Part shown: positions 14,915 to 23,180 of the stretch, in pieces
Position numbering within the stretch: the first letter of the stretch is position 1
How the letters are laid out: the number at the start of each line of letters is the position of its first letter
Origin: DATARH01 sp035309005
GTDB lineage: Bacteria > Pseudomonadota > Alphaproteobacteria > ATCC43930 > CGMCC-115725
DNA: 64,000 nt
Reading direction: 5' to 3'
Assembly: GCA_035309005.1 (NCBI GenBank)
Contig: DATGFP010000023.1
Coordinates: forward strand, 13,640-77,639
Made by a program: the position numbers and the translations under genes
Notes under the pieces: model-generated
What the model saw: the letters and a program-made list of their open reading frames with translations, nothing else
Told to the model about the DNA's origin: nothing
The model's database searches: none

Positions 14915-16633
14915 ATGCGGATCAAGCTCGGACCGACAGCCGCCGCGCTGGTGCTGTGCCTCTCCTTCGCCGCTCCGGCCGGGGCCGCCGAGCCGTCCGC
15001 GCCGGAATTCAAGACCGAGATCGACCACTTCCTCGACCAACTCGGGGCCGACACCCAGGGCATCGTCAAATGGGAGGGCGCCGACCACGTCGATTTGCGC
15101 ATGGAGGGCGATGCGGCGATCGCCGATTTCACCAACGCCCGGATCTCGATTGGCGCTGAGCCGAACAAGGCGACCGCCAAGCGCGCCGCGGTGACCTTCG
15201 ATCATGTCGAGGTCCGGCGGACGCCGGCGCCCGACGGGGCGAGCAAGCTGGCGTTCGTCCTTCCGCAGAACGCGGTGCTGAAGGCGCCGGACCACGCCGC
15301 GATCAATCTGACGCTGAAGGACGCGACGGCGAGCGCGACGATCGATGCCGGGTCGGGCCGCGTGCGGGCCAGCGAATTGGCGTTCGCCGGCGCGCGGATC
15401 GACGACAAGGCGAGCGGCGATTGGGTCAGCTTCGGGCCGCTGGCGAGTTCGTACAAGATCGTCGCCGGCCCTAATGGCAGCTGGGCCGGGCCGATCGCCT
15501 TCGAGTTGCAGAAGGTCGAATTCTTCGCGACGCAAGGCCCGACCAGCGGCGCGATCGACCGCATCGCTTATGACGCCCGCTCGGCCGGCCCCGATCTCGT
15601 CGCGCTCAACAAGCTGCGCGACCGGCTCGATGCGCTGCGCCGGCAGGACCTGCCGCCGGATAAGCGGCTCGACGCTTCGCTCGAGCTGCTGCCGAGCATC
15701 ATGGCGATGTTCAGCGAGGCGAAGGGCGAGCTGACGCTCGCCGGCCTGACGGTGCGGGCATCGGGCGGCAGCCCGCTGGTCGCCCTCAAGAAGGCCAGCC
15801 TCGGCGGCGCGCTGACCGGGCTGTCGGGGGAGAGCGCCGCGCTGCGGATCACCCTCCAGCATGATGGCCTGTCGGTCGCGCCGACCCTGCTCGATCCCGG
15901 CAAGGTGCCGCAGCGGGCAAAGCTCGATTTCGGCCTCGAAAATGTCGGCACAGCGGCGCTGCGCAACATTCTGGAAGCCGCCAGCAAGATGCGCGCGGCG
16001 GCGAGCGAGCCCGACAAGCAGCAGGCCCAGCAGCAGGCAGTCGCGGCCGCGGCGACCCTGAAGCCGGTGCTGCGCGTCTATGATCTTGCCGTCGACACCA
16101 ACGATGTCGGCATTTCGGGCAAGGGCGAAGCCAAGGGCTCGCCCTTGTCGCCGCTGGGATACAGCGCCGAGGGTGACGTCGCGGTGCGTGGCTTCGACGC
16201 GCTCGCCGGCCTCGTCGGCAACGCCCCGCCAGCCGCCTATCTGCCGCTGTTGCAGGAAATCGGCACACCGGCCAAGGCCGACGACGGCAGCAAGCGGCTC
16301 AATTTTCACCTCGCTTCGACGCTGCAGAAGCTGATCACGGTCAACGGCAACGACGTCACCGCGTGGTTTGCCGGCGGCGGCCCGGCGCCCGGCCAGCCGC
16401 GCGATCTGCGGCCGGCCGCGCCGGCGATGAGCGGCGCCGATGTCGTCGCCGTCCAGCACGCGCTGGCCGCCGCCCACATCGCCGCGCCGCAGACTGGCAA
16501 CTACGACGGCGCGACCGCGGCCGCCGTCGCGCGCTTCCAGAAGGCGAACGCACTCAATGTCGATGGCGTCGTCGATCAGGCGACGCGGCAGAAACTCGGG
16601 GTGAAACCGGTCGCGACGCCGGGGGCAAATTGA
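14915..16633 (+). CDS. exported protein with C-terminal peptidoglycan-binding domain
   Basis: A 572-residue protein with a signal peptide (LGPTAAALVLCLSFAAPAGAA, cleaved near residue 25). The body, residues ~30-480, is beta-rich with repeated statements of the form ...AKLDFGLENVGTAAL... and ...GISGKGEAKGSPLSPLGY.... It resembles periplasmic lipid/envelope proteins of the DUF2125/AsmA kind, but I cannot assign a family with confidence. Residues ~500-565 are a PG_binding_1 domain (DVVAVQHALAAAHIAAPQTG, YDGATAAAVARFQKANAL, VDGVVDQATRQKLG). It is probably periplasmic and cell-wall associated. It stands alone in front of scoA. Confidence 0.75.
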   Translation: MRIKLGPTAAALVLCLSFAAPAGAAEPSAPEFKTEIDHFLDQLGADTQGIVKWEGADHVDLRMEGDAAIADFTNARISIGAEPNKATAKRAAVTFDHVEVRRTPAPDGASKLAFVLPQNAVLKAPDHAAINLTLKDATASATIDAGSGRVRASELAFAGARIDDKASGDWVSFGPLASSYKIVAGPNGSWAGPIAFELQKVEFFATQGPTSGAIDRIAYDARSAGPDLVALNKLRDRLDALRRQDLPPDKRLDASLELLPSIMAMFSEAKGELTLAGLTVRASGGSPLVALKKASLGGALTGLSGESAALRITLQHDGLSVAPTLLDPGKVPQRAKLDFGLENVGTAALRNILEAASKMRAAASEPDKQQAQQQAVAAAATLKPVLRVYDLAVDTNDVGISGKGEAKGSPLSPLGYSAEGDVAVRGFDALAGLVGNAPPAAYLPLLQEIGTPAKADDGSKRLNFHLASTLQKLITVNGNDVTAWFAGGGPAPGQPRDLRPAAPAMSGADVVAVQHALAAAHIAAPQTGNYDGATAAAVARFQKANALNVDGVVDQATRQKLGVKPVATPGAN

Positions 16634-16702
16634 CAGCCGGGCCGCGACCGCACTATCACCGGGGCACGCGTCGGCCGTGCCGGAACCGCAAGGAGCCAAG
16701 CC

Positions 16703-17410
16703 ATGGCGAACAAGGTATATCCCAACGCTGAAGCGGCGCTGGCCGGCCTCTTGCATGACGGGATGATGGTCATGGCCGGCGGCTTCGGCCTCTGCGGCAT
16801 ACCGGAAAAGCTGATCCTGGCGGTGCGCGACTCGGGGGTCAAAGGACTGACCGTCGTCTCTAACAATGCCGGGATCGACGGCGCCGGGCTCGGCCTCCTC
16901 CTGGAAAGCCGCCAGATCCGCAAGATGATCTCGTCCTATGTCGGCGAGAACAAGCTGTTCGCCGAGCTCTACCTTAAGGGCGAGCTCGAGCTCGAATTCA
17001 ACCCGCAGGGCACGCTCGCCGAGCGCGTCCGCGCCGGCGGCGCCGGCGTTCCGGCGTTCTTCACCAAGACCGGCGTCGGCACATTGGTCGCCGAGGGCAA
17101 GGAACTGCGCCAGTTCGCCGGCGAGGCCTATGTGATGGAACAGGGCCTCGTCGCCGATCTCGCGATCGTCCACGCCTGGAAGGGGGACCGCGAGGGCAAC
17201 CTCGTCTACCGCAAGACCGCGCGCAACTTCAATCCGGTGATGGCGACCGCCGGCAAGGTCACAATCGCCGAGGTCGAGCACCTGGTCGAGCCCGGCGAGA
17301 TCGACCCCGACCACATCCACACGCCGGGCATCTTCGTGCAGCGCATCGTGCACTATCCGTCATACGAGAAGCGCATCGAGCAGCGCACGGTCAGGAAGCG
17401 GGGAAGTTAA
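16703..17410 (+). CDS. scoA: 3-oxoacid CoA-transferase subunit A
   Basis: 235 residues of the class I CoA-transferase alpha subunit. Motifs: VMAGGFGLCGIPEKLI, TVVSNNAGIDGAGLGLLLES, ISSYVGENKLF, ELEFNPQGTLAERVRAGGAG and PAFFTKTGVGT. With subunit B it moves CoA from succinyl-CoA to acetoacetate, the entry to ketone-body/acetoacetate use. AAGGAG-like sequence precedes the ATG. Subunit B follows after an intervening palindromic repeat. Confidence 0.95.
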   Translation: MANKVYPNAEAALAGLLHDGMMVMAGGFGLCGIPEKLILAVRDSGVKGLTVVSNNAGIDGAGLGLLLESRQIRKMISSYVGENKLFAELYLKGELELEFNPQGTLAERVRAGGAGVPAFFTKTGVGTLVAEGKELRQFAGEAYVMEQGLVADLAIVHAWKGDREGNLVYRKTARNFNPVMATAGKVTIAEVEHLVEPGEIDPDHIHTPGIFVQRIVHYPSYEKRIEQRTVRKRGS

Positions 17411-17419
17411 TATCCGAGC

Positions 17420-17507
17420 CGTCATTGCGAGGAGCGAAGCGACGAAGCAATCCCGACCAGGCTCGACTCCGCCGGACCGGGATTGCTTCGCTTCGCTCGC
17501 AATGACG
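17420..17507. repeat. long inverted repeat inside the scoA-scoB operon
   Basis: CGTCATTGCGAG at the left end and CTCGCAATGACG at the right end are exact inverted copies. Inner arms GAAGCGACGAAGCAATCCC and GGGATTGCTTCGCTTCGC also pair, giving a ~35-bp imperfect stem. It fills most of the 124-base gap between the two subunit genes. It is a typical interspersed alphaproteobacterial palindromic element and may form an mRNA hairpin that affects subunit balance. Confidence 0.88.
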
Positions 17508-17534
17508 ATTTAGGGCCATTGGAGGAGCGAGGTC

Positions 17535-18182
17535 ATGCCCTGGACACGCGACGAGATGGCGAAGCGCGCCGCCGCCGAGCTGGAGGACGGGTTTTACGTC
17601 AACCTCGGGATCGGCATCCCGACGCTGGTGTCGAACTTCATCCCGCAAGGCATGAGCGTGCAGCTGCAAAGCGAGAACGGCATGATGGGAATGGGCCCCT
17701 TTCCCTGGGAGGGCGAGGAGGACGCCGATCTGATCAACGCGGGGAAACAAACTGTTACAGAGCTCCCGACCACCAGCTATTTCGACAGTGCGCAATCCTT
17801 CGGGATGATCCGCGGCGGCCATATCGACCTCTCGATCTTGGGCGCCATGCAGGTCGCCGAGAATGGCGACCTCGCGAACTGGATGATTCCCGGCCGCATG
17901 GTCAAGGGCATGGGCGGCGCGATGGACCTCGTCGCCGGGGTCAAACGGGTGATCGTCCTGATGGAGCACACCGCCAAGGGCGAGCCGAAATTGCTGCATC
18001 GCTGCAACCTGCCGCTGACCGGCGCGGGGGTCGTCGACATGGTGATCACCGAGCTCGGCGTCTTCGCGATCGACAAGAAGGGCGGCGGCATGGAGCTCGT
18101 CGAGATCGCGCCGGACGTGACGCTCGACGAGGTGAAGCGCCAGACCGAGGCGGCGTTCCGGGTGCGGCCGGGGCTCGAATAG
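17535..18182 (+). CDS. scoB: 3-oxoacid CoA-transferase subunit B
   Basis: 215 residues of the class I CoA-transferase beta subunit. It has GFYVNLGIGIPTLVSNFIPQ, the catalytic glutamate motif QSENGMMGMGP, GKQTVTELP, RGGHIDLSILGAMQV and GGAMDLVAGVKRVIVLMEH. The glutamate forms the enzyme-CoA thioester. GGAGGAGCGAG lies upstream of the ATG. It works as a heteromer with the product of scoA. Confidence 0.95.
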   Translation: MPWTRDEMAKRAAAELEDGFYVNLGIGIPTLVSNFIPQGMSVQLQSENGMMGMGPFPWEGEEDADLINAGKQTVTELPTTSYFDSAQSFGMIRGGHIDLSILGAMQVAENGDLANWMIPGRMVKGMGGAMDLVAGVKRVIVLMEHTAKGEPKLLHRCNLPLTGAGVVDMVITELGVFAIDKKGGGMELVEIAPDVTLDEVKRQTEAAFRVRPGLE

Positions 18183-18237
18183 GCGCTTGCCATCCGGCCT
18201 TGGCTTAGCGAACCAGCATCGCAGGGGGAGAACATTT

Positions 18238-19428
18238 ATGGCGACGGTCAACGAAGGCGCGGTCCCGGATTTTCTGCGGATGGACCAGGCGGTCGGCTCG
18301 GACCCGGCCAACGCCAAGAAAACCGGCAGCTGGCACGGCTGGCCGACCAAGGACATCACCCCGGTCACGCTGAGCGACAACGAAGGCCGCACGGTGCGGA
18401 TCCGCACCCCGGTGATGGACCTCGAGGGGCTGATCACGCCGACCGACCTGCACTATACGGTGCAGCATTTCGCGGTGCCGCCGGTCGTCGAAAGCGCGGC
18501 GTGGGAACTGCAGGTCTACGGCGAGGTCAAGGCGCCGCTGACCCTCAACTTCGCGCAGCTGCGGCGCTTTCCCGGCCGCAGCGTGCGCACCGTGATGGAG
18601 TGTTCCGGCAGCGACGCGACGTTTTTCGAGTACTTCAAGGGCGAGGGGCCGAAGCCGTCACGCACCCAGGAGGGGATGATCCTCAGCGCCAGCGAGTGGA
18701 CCGGCGTGCCCTTGGCCGCGGTGCTGCACGAGGCCGGGCTCACCGCCAAATCGCTCTTTGTGCGCGCCGAGGGCAACGACCGGGGCGTGCCGAACACCGC
18801 GGCCCCGGGCACCAAGCCGTTTTATTACGACAAGGGCCTGCCGATCGAGAAGGCGCTGCACCCCGACACGATCCTCGCCTGGGCGCAGAACGGCCAGCTG
18901 TTGGAGCACCTGCACGGCGCCCCGGTGCGCCTGCTGGTCCCCGGCTGGTCGGGCAACTGGTCGGTCAAGTGGCTCAACAAGCTGGAGGTTTTGGAGCGCG
19001 AGCCCGATTGCTGGTACCACTATCAGTTCTATTATTACGGCGACTCGCCGGACGACCCGAACAAGGAGCTGATCACGACGATCGGCGTCAAATCGATCAT
19101 CACCCAGCCCAATGACGACACCGAGCAGATGTCGCCCGGGGTCCACATGATCCGCGGCTACGCGTGGAGCGGCGCCGGCGCGATCGCCCAGGTCGAGGTC
19201 AGCGTCGACGGCGGCGAGAGCTGGCACGCCGCCCATATCGAGCAGCCGCGCGAGCGTTTCATGTGGGTGCGCTGGTCATACCGCTGGGACGTGCGCCAGC
19301 GCGGCACTCACCACCTGATGTCGCGGGCGACCGACGAAGTCGGCCGGGTGCAGTCGCACGAGCCGCGCTACAACCATATGCGCAAGAATTTCAGCGCCAT
19401 CGTCGGCTACAAGGTCTCGGTCGGATGA
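18238..19428 (+). CDS. sulfite-oxidase-family molybdopterin enzyme
   Basis: 396 residues. The N-terminal two-thirds is the Moco-binding sulfite oxidase fold, with the molybdenum-ligand Cys in VMECSGSDATFFEYF, followed by GVPLAAVLHEAGL, KGLPIEKALHPDTILAWAQN and GAPVRLLVPGWSGNWSVKWL. The C-terminal ~120 residues are the dimerisation domain (SPGVHMIRGYAWSGAG, VEVSVDGGESW). The fold and Cys fit the SorA/SoxC/sulfite dehydrogenase group. There is no Tat or Sec signal peptide and no heme domain, unlike most periplasmic members, so it may be cytoplasmic or a different substrate class. The start has GGGGGAG 9 bases upstream. It lies 55 bases after scoB. Confidence 0.88.
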   Translation: MATVNEGAVPDFLRMDQAVGSDPANAKKTGSWHGWPTKDITPVTLSDNEGRTVRIRTPVMDLEGLITPTDLHYTVQHFAVPPVVESAAWELQVYGEVKAPLTLNFAQLRRFPGRSVRTVMECSGSDATFFEYFKGEGPKPSRTQEGMILSASEWTGVPLAAVLHEAGLTAKSLFVRAEGNDRGVPNTAAPGTKPFYYDKGLPIEKALHPDTILAWAQNGQLLEHLHGAPVRLLVPGWSGNWSVKWLNKLEVLEREPDCWYHYQFYYYGDSPDDPNKELITTIGVKSIITQPNDDTEQMSPGVHMIRGYAWSGAGAIAQVEVSVDGGESWHAAHIEQPRERFMWVRWSYRWDVRQRGTHHLMSRATDEVGRVQSHEPRYNHMRKNFSAIVGYKVSVG

Positions 19429-19490
19429 GCAAGGGCGCGCCTGACGCCCGCTGGTAGCCCCTGGTAGCAACGGACCGAGCCAAAATGCGA

Positions 19491-19512
19491 CGAGCCGGCG
19501 GGAGCCGGCTCG
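19491..19512 (+). terminator. strong hairpin after the molybdoenzyme gene
   Basis: CGAGCCGGC-GGGA-GCCGGCTCG is a perfect 9-bp stem with a 4-base loop, 62 bases past the stop. There is no T-tract, so it may be a 3'-end stabiliser or weak terminator. Confidence 0.5.
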
Positions 19513-19800
19513 CTGGGAGATAAGGTTCTGGCGAAGGTGCTTGGCCGGCCGTAACGCGTTCGCAAAGATACTTGCGGTTTCGGTGAAAGGTTCTTGCCTG
19601 CCACGAAGCGTTACGTTGTGTTACAGATTGTCACAGAACCAGCCGCAGGGCAAGGCCTCAGTGCGACGCGGGTCCGCGCCCCAGTTTGCCGGTCGCCCGG
19701 CGCCCGGAGCCGACGGCCGGCTGATCGTTGCTAACAGGTTTCCGAACGATGGCGCGGCCGATCGGTTACGTGACTTGCGCAAGACGGCGGCGGCCCGGCT
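19513..19800. other. intergenic region before opgC
   Basis: I see no gene here. The stretch includes a relatively AT-rich patch near 19560-19640 that probably holds the promoter of the opgC operon. No clear sigma-factor consensus or operator stands out. Confidence 0.5.
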
Positions 19801-21012
19801 TTGCTAAGCTCGGGCGTCGCCACCGGGCGGCCTGCCCAGGAGCTCAAATCGGCCTTGCCCGAGCCCACCGCACCCCGCGATCTTCGTCTCGACTTCTTTC
19901 GCGGCCTGTCGCTGATATTCATCTTTATCGATCATGTGCCGGAAAACGTCCTGACCTATTTCACGCTGCAGGCGACCACGTTTTTCGACGCGGCGGAGGT
20001 CTTCATTTTCATTTCCGGCTTCACGACCGCCCTGGTCTTTGGACGCCGGCTGCGCAGCAAGGGCGCGCTCTACGCGACCGCCGGCGTGCTGCGACGGGCA
20101 TGGCAGCTTTATATCGCGCACGTCTTCCTTTTCGTCTTGTTCATCGCCGAGGTGTCGTACACCGCGGCCACCTTCAACAACCCGATGTACACCGAAGAGA
20201 TGCGCGTCGCGGCGTTTCTCGACGAGCCGTATGTCGCGGTGGCCAAGGCGTTGATGCTCGAGTTCCAACCGGCGTTTCTCGACATTCTGCCGCTCTACAT
20301 CGTGATGCTGTTGATCTTCCCGCCGGTGCTGCTGGCCATGCAGCGCCATTGGCTCCTGGTGCTGGTGCCGTCGGCAATTGTCTACCTCGCGGTCCAGATC
20401 TTCGACATCTCGGTGCCGGCCTATCCGGCGGGACATGTCTGGTTCTTCAACCCGCTCGCCTGGCAGTTGCTGTTCATCGGCGGCGCGGTGCTGGGCGACC
20501 GCACCGGGCGCGGCCAGGATTTCGGCAGATTGCTGCGGCTCGCCTACCCGGTCGCCGCGGTGCTCTTTGCCGCGTCATTCGTCGTCAAGCTCAGCTGGAC
20601 GCTCCACGGCATCGTGCCGGCGGTCCCCGGGCTCTTTCTCAGGGAGTTGTGGCCGATCGACAAAAACAACCTGTCGCCCATTCGGCTCCTGCCGTTCCTG
20701 GCGCTCGTCGTGCTGGTCGCGGTCCACGTCCCGCGCGACGCCCGCTTTCTGACCAGCGCGGCGGCGCGGCCGCTGGTGCTGTGCGGCCAGCAGTCGCTCG
20801 AGCTGTTCTGCCTCGGCATCCTCCTCTCGGCGCTCGGACATTTCGTGCTGGCTGAATATAATTCGGCGGAGGTGATGCAGCTCACCGTCAACCTCGTCGG
20901 CATCACCGCGATGTTTCTGACCGCCCGGACGATCGCCTGGTACAAGGCGATGGATCGCGCGCCGCTGCGGCAAGCGGCGCCGGCACACCGCGGCGACGGG
21001 GGCGCGTCGTGA
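19801..21012 (+). CDS. opgC: OpgC-type membrane acyltransferase
   Basis: 403 residues with about ten membrane helices. The N-terminal block RDLRLDFFRGLSLIFIFIDH contains the D-x-x-R-G and late His typical of OpgC/acyltransferase-3-like proteins. YFTLQATTFFDAAEVFIFISGFTTALVFGR and NPLAWQLLFIGGAVLGDR also match OpgC. OpgC members add succinyl groups to periplasmic glucans. The start is TTG at 19801, the first start codon in frame before the conserved block. The stop overlaps the GTG of the next gene by 4 bases. The two following genes encode SGNH-fold proteins, so a glycan-acylation operon is likely. Confidence 0.85.
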   Translation: MLSSGVATGRPAQELKSALPEPTAPRDLRLDFFRGLSLIFIFIDHVPENVLTYFTLQATTFFDAAEVFIFISGFTTALVFGRRLRSKGALYATAGVLRRAWQLYIAHVFLFVLFIAEVSYTAATFNNPMYTEEMRVAAFLDEPYVAVAKALMLEFQPAFLDILPLYIVMLLIFPPVLLAMQRHWLLVLVPSAIVYLAVQIFDISVPAYPAGHVWFFNPLAWQLLFIGGAVLGDRTGRGQDFGRLLRLAYPVAAVLFAASFVVKLSWTLHGIVPAVPGLFLRELWPIDKNNLSPIRLLPFLALVVLVAVHVPRDARFLTSAAARPLVLCGQQSLELFCLGILLSALGHFVLAEYNSAEVMQLTVNLVGITAMFLTARTIAWYKAMDRAPLRQAAPAHRGDGGAS

Positions 21013-21752
21013 GTCGTCGCGTGGCGCGCTGGCTGGTCGTCGCCGCGGCGGCGGCTTTGGTGTCCTCTGGCCACGGCCACGCAGCCGCGATCGCCTGCGA
21101 AGCCCCGGCGGAATTGACCCACGTATCGGCGACGCTGCCGCATCTCGCGAAACGGCTGCGCGCCGGCCAGCCGGTCAAGATCGTCGCGATCGGCGGCGCT
21201 TCGACCAGGGGAGCCGCCGCCGGCGCCCCCGAGCTTGCCTACCCGCAACGCTTGCAGCTGGCGCTCGCGGCGCTCTATCCGGCGGTGCCGATCACCGTCG
21301 TCAACAAAGGCGAGGCGCGCCAATCGACCCAGCAGATGATCCAGCGGTTTCCCGGCGACGTCTACGCCGAGCAGCCGGTCCTCGTGGTGTGGGAGACCGG
21401 TATCGCCGACGCGGTGCGCGGCGTCGAGGTCGACGATTTCGCCAACGCCCTGCAATCCGGCATCGATGCGATTAAAAATCGGGCAGTCGACATTCTGCTG
21501 GTCGATATGCAATTCTCGCACAGGACCTCGACCCTGATCAATTTCGAGCAATATTTGAGCGCCTTGCATCGCATCGGCGACCTCAACGAAGTGTATGTGT
21601 TCCCGCGCTTCGAGATGATGCGGTACTGGAGCGAGCAGCATATGTTCAACTTCGAGGACGTCGCCGAAGCCGAGCGCAGCCGCCTCGCCGCCAAGGTTTA
21701 CGACTGCATCGGACGCGACCTCGCGCGGGCGATCCAGCTGGCCGTCCAATGA
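21009..21752 (+). CDS. SGNH-fold protein lacking catalytic residues (pseudoenzyme)
   Basis: 247 residues with a signal peptide (RWLVVAAAAALVSSGHGHAA). It has the SGNH hydrolase layout and is clearly a paralogue of the next gene: both have a ...YPNQLQ/YPQRLQ... helix and a shared RFExMRYW motif. Catalytic positions are changed. Block I reads IGGASTRG where the paralogue has VGSSSTLG, so the nucleophile Ser is Ala. Block III reads TGIADA for LGTNAV, so Asn is lost. Near the C-terminus the paralogue's DGLHM is replaced by SEQHM, so the Asp is lost. It is probably periplasmic and non-catalytic, a binding or partner subunit. GTG start; overlaps both neighbours by 4 bases. Confidence 0.82.
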   Translation: MSRRVARWLVVAAAAALVSSGHGHAAAIACEAPAELTHVSATLPHLAKRLRAGQPVKIVAIGGASTRGAAAGAPELAYPQRLQLALAALYPAVPITVVNKGEARQSTQQMIQRFPGDVYAEQPVLVVWETGIADAVRGVEVDDFANALQSGIDAIKNRAVDILLVDMQFSHRTSTLINFEQYLSALHRIGDLNEVYVFPRFEMMRYWSEQHMFNFEDVAEAERSRLAAKVYDCIGRDLARAIQLAVQ

Positions 21753-22603
21753 ACCGTCTTGCCGGGTGCGCCGTGGCCGCCGCAGTGGCCTGTGCCGCCG
21801 CCGCCCCGGCGTTCGCCGGGAGTGCCGCGACAGCGGCCCAGGGCGTCGGCTGCGCGGCGCCGCCGGCCCTGACGGTGCTCGGCCCGGCGCTACCGCGCAG
21901 CGCGGCGCGAATCGAGCGGGACGCGGCGCTGACGATCGTCGCGGTCGGTTCGTCCTCGACCCTCGGCGTCGGTGCGAGCAGCCCGGCTCTGAGCTATCCG
22001 AACCAGCTGCAAGCGGCGCTGACGCAGCGCTTTCCGCGAGCCGATATCCGGGTGATCAACCGCGGCAGAGGCGGGGAAGACGCGCCCGAGGAACTGGCGC
22101 GCCTTGACCGCGACGTCGTCGCCGAGCATCCCGATCTGGTGATCTGGCAGCTCGGCACCAATGCCGTGCTGCGGCGCGACGATCTGAGCGCCGACGGCGA
22201 GCGGATCGCGCGCGGCATCGCGGAGCTGAAATCCGGCGGCAGCGACGTTGTGCTGATGGATCTGCAATACGCGCCTCGGGTGATCGCCAAAGCGGCTTAT
22301 CCAACGATGGAGCAGCTGATCGCCGAGGCGGCGACGCGTGACCGGGTCGGGCTGTTTCGCCGGTTCGAGATCATGCGGTACTGGCGCGATGCCGAGGAAC
22401 TCGACGCGCCGCGAATGATCGGCCCCGACGGGCTGCACATGAACGATGCGGGATATCGCTGCCTCGCGGTCGATCTGGCCCGGGCGCTCGCGACGAACTG
22501 GCTGACGACCGTGAGCGCGCCGCCCGGCGGCGGAGCGGTCGCGGTCGCCGGGATGACGGCGACCCGGCCGCTCGGCGCCGCCGACGCCGATGCTGCCCGC
22601 TAG
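21749..22603 (+). CDS. SGNH/GDSL-family hydrolase, exported
   Basis: 284 residues with a signal peptide (AVAAAVACAAAAPAFAG). All SGNH blocks are intact: VGSSSTLGVG (Ser), INRGRGGED (Gly), WQLGTNAV (Asn) and DGLHMND (Asp-x-x-His). Such enzymes are esterases or O-acyl transferases. The ATG overlaps the stop of the degenerate paralogue (ATGA). With OpgC upstream the likely role is adding, moving or removing acyl groups on a periplasmic or surface glycan. The substrate is not determinable from sequence. The C-terminal ~30 residues are a Gly/Ala-rich tail. Confidence 0.85.
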   Translation: MNRLAGCAVAAAVACAAAAPAFAGSAATAAQGVGCAAPPALTVLGPALPRSAARIERDAALTIVAVGSSSTLGVGASSPALSYPNQLQAALTQRFPRADIRVINRGRGGEDAPEELARLDRDVVAEHPDLVIWQLGTNAVLRRDDLSADGERIARGIAELKSGGSDVVLMDLQYAPRVIAKAAYPTMEQLIAEAATRDRVGLFRRFEIMRYWRDAEELDAPRMIGPDGLHMNDAGYRCLAVDLARALATNWLTTVSAPPGGGAVAVAGMTATRPLGAADADAAR

Positions 22604-22743
22604 CGCGATCAGCGCTGCGTGCCGTGCGGCGAAAGGACGCGCGATGCATAGCCGATATGCAGATCCGGCGGTGCCCGGCCGGTGTCGGTCCGCGATCGGA
22701 CGATATAACGCAAAATCGGATTTGGATTTACCCAATCTTCATA

Positions 22744-22765
22744 TATGCTGGTGTATACCTGCATA
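22744..22765. promoter_or_regulatory. near-palindrome, candidate enhancer-binding site
   Basis: The 22-base segment starts TATGCTGGT and ends ACCTGCATA. Eighteen of 22 positions match its own reverse complement. It is centred about 163 bases upstream of the start site predicted from the sigma-54 promoter at 22891, the usual distance for a bacterial enhancer-binding protein. Confidence 0.45.
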
Positions 22766-22890
22766 GGAACCACAAGATGTTGCTGGTGCTCCGGGGAAAT
22801 CCGATCAAGCGACAGCTGACAGGCGACGCTATGCGGCAAAGGGTTGCGCGCGTGGGATCGAACGGCGACCGCAGTGTCGCCACAAAGCTT

Positions 22891-22906
22891 TGGCATATTG
22901 GTTGCT
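22891..22906 (+). promoter_or_regulatory. sigma-54 (RpoN) promoter of prkA-yeaH-spoVR
   Basis: TGGCATATTGGTTGCT has GG and GC separated by exactly 10 bases. It matches the consensus TGGCAYRNNNYTTGCW at every informative position but one. It points toward prkA. In Escherichia coli the homologous yeaGH operon is known to depend on sigma-54, which supports the call. Confidence 0.75.
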
Positions 22907-23180
22907 TGCACTCGCCCTGGGGAACAGCTGTGGAACAGCCGGCCGTGGGCCTTGGGCGCCGCAGACATCGGGGTCGCGGCAATCGGCGGTTGGGCCACAT
23001 CGGTGTACATGGCATGGGTCCGGGCATGGGTCCGCCCCGCGTCGCGGGACCTCGGCGGGCGCCCGCGGCGGCGCAAACCGGAGATGTGCACGGCAACGAG
23101 AATTTTTCCCGCGCCAAGCTGTTTATCGGATGCACGCGCGCAGCGTTGCGGTCGACCAGGCAGTCGATTGAGGTGAGAAA

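Larger units (their letters stand above)
22604..23180. other. 577-base control region upstream of prkA
   Basis: I see no convincing gene: open frames here lack ribosome sites and family features. An AT-rich patch at 22700-22775 contains a near-palindrome, and a sigma-54 promoter lies at 22891 (listed separately). The ~270 bases between that promoter and prkA are GC-rich and can form several hairpins. Confidence 0.6.

Noticed and set aside
14780..17353. 857-residue minus-strand frame across the 14915 gene and scoA
   Set aside because: Antisense to scoA, whose plus-strand product has strong family motifs. The composition is typical of a shadow frame.
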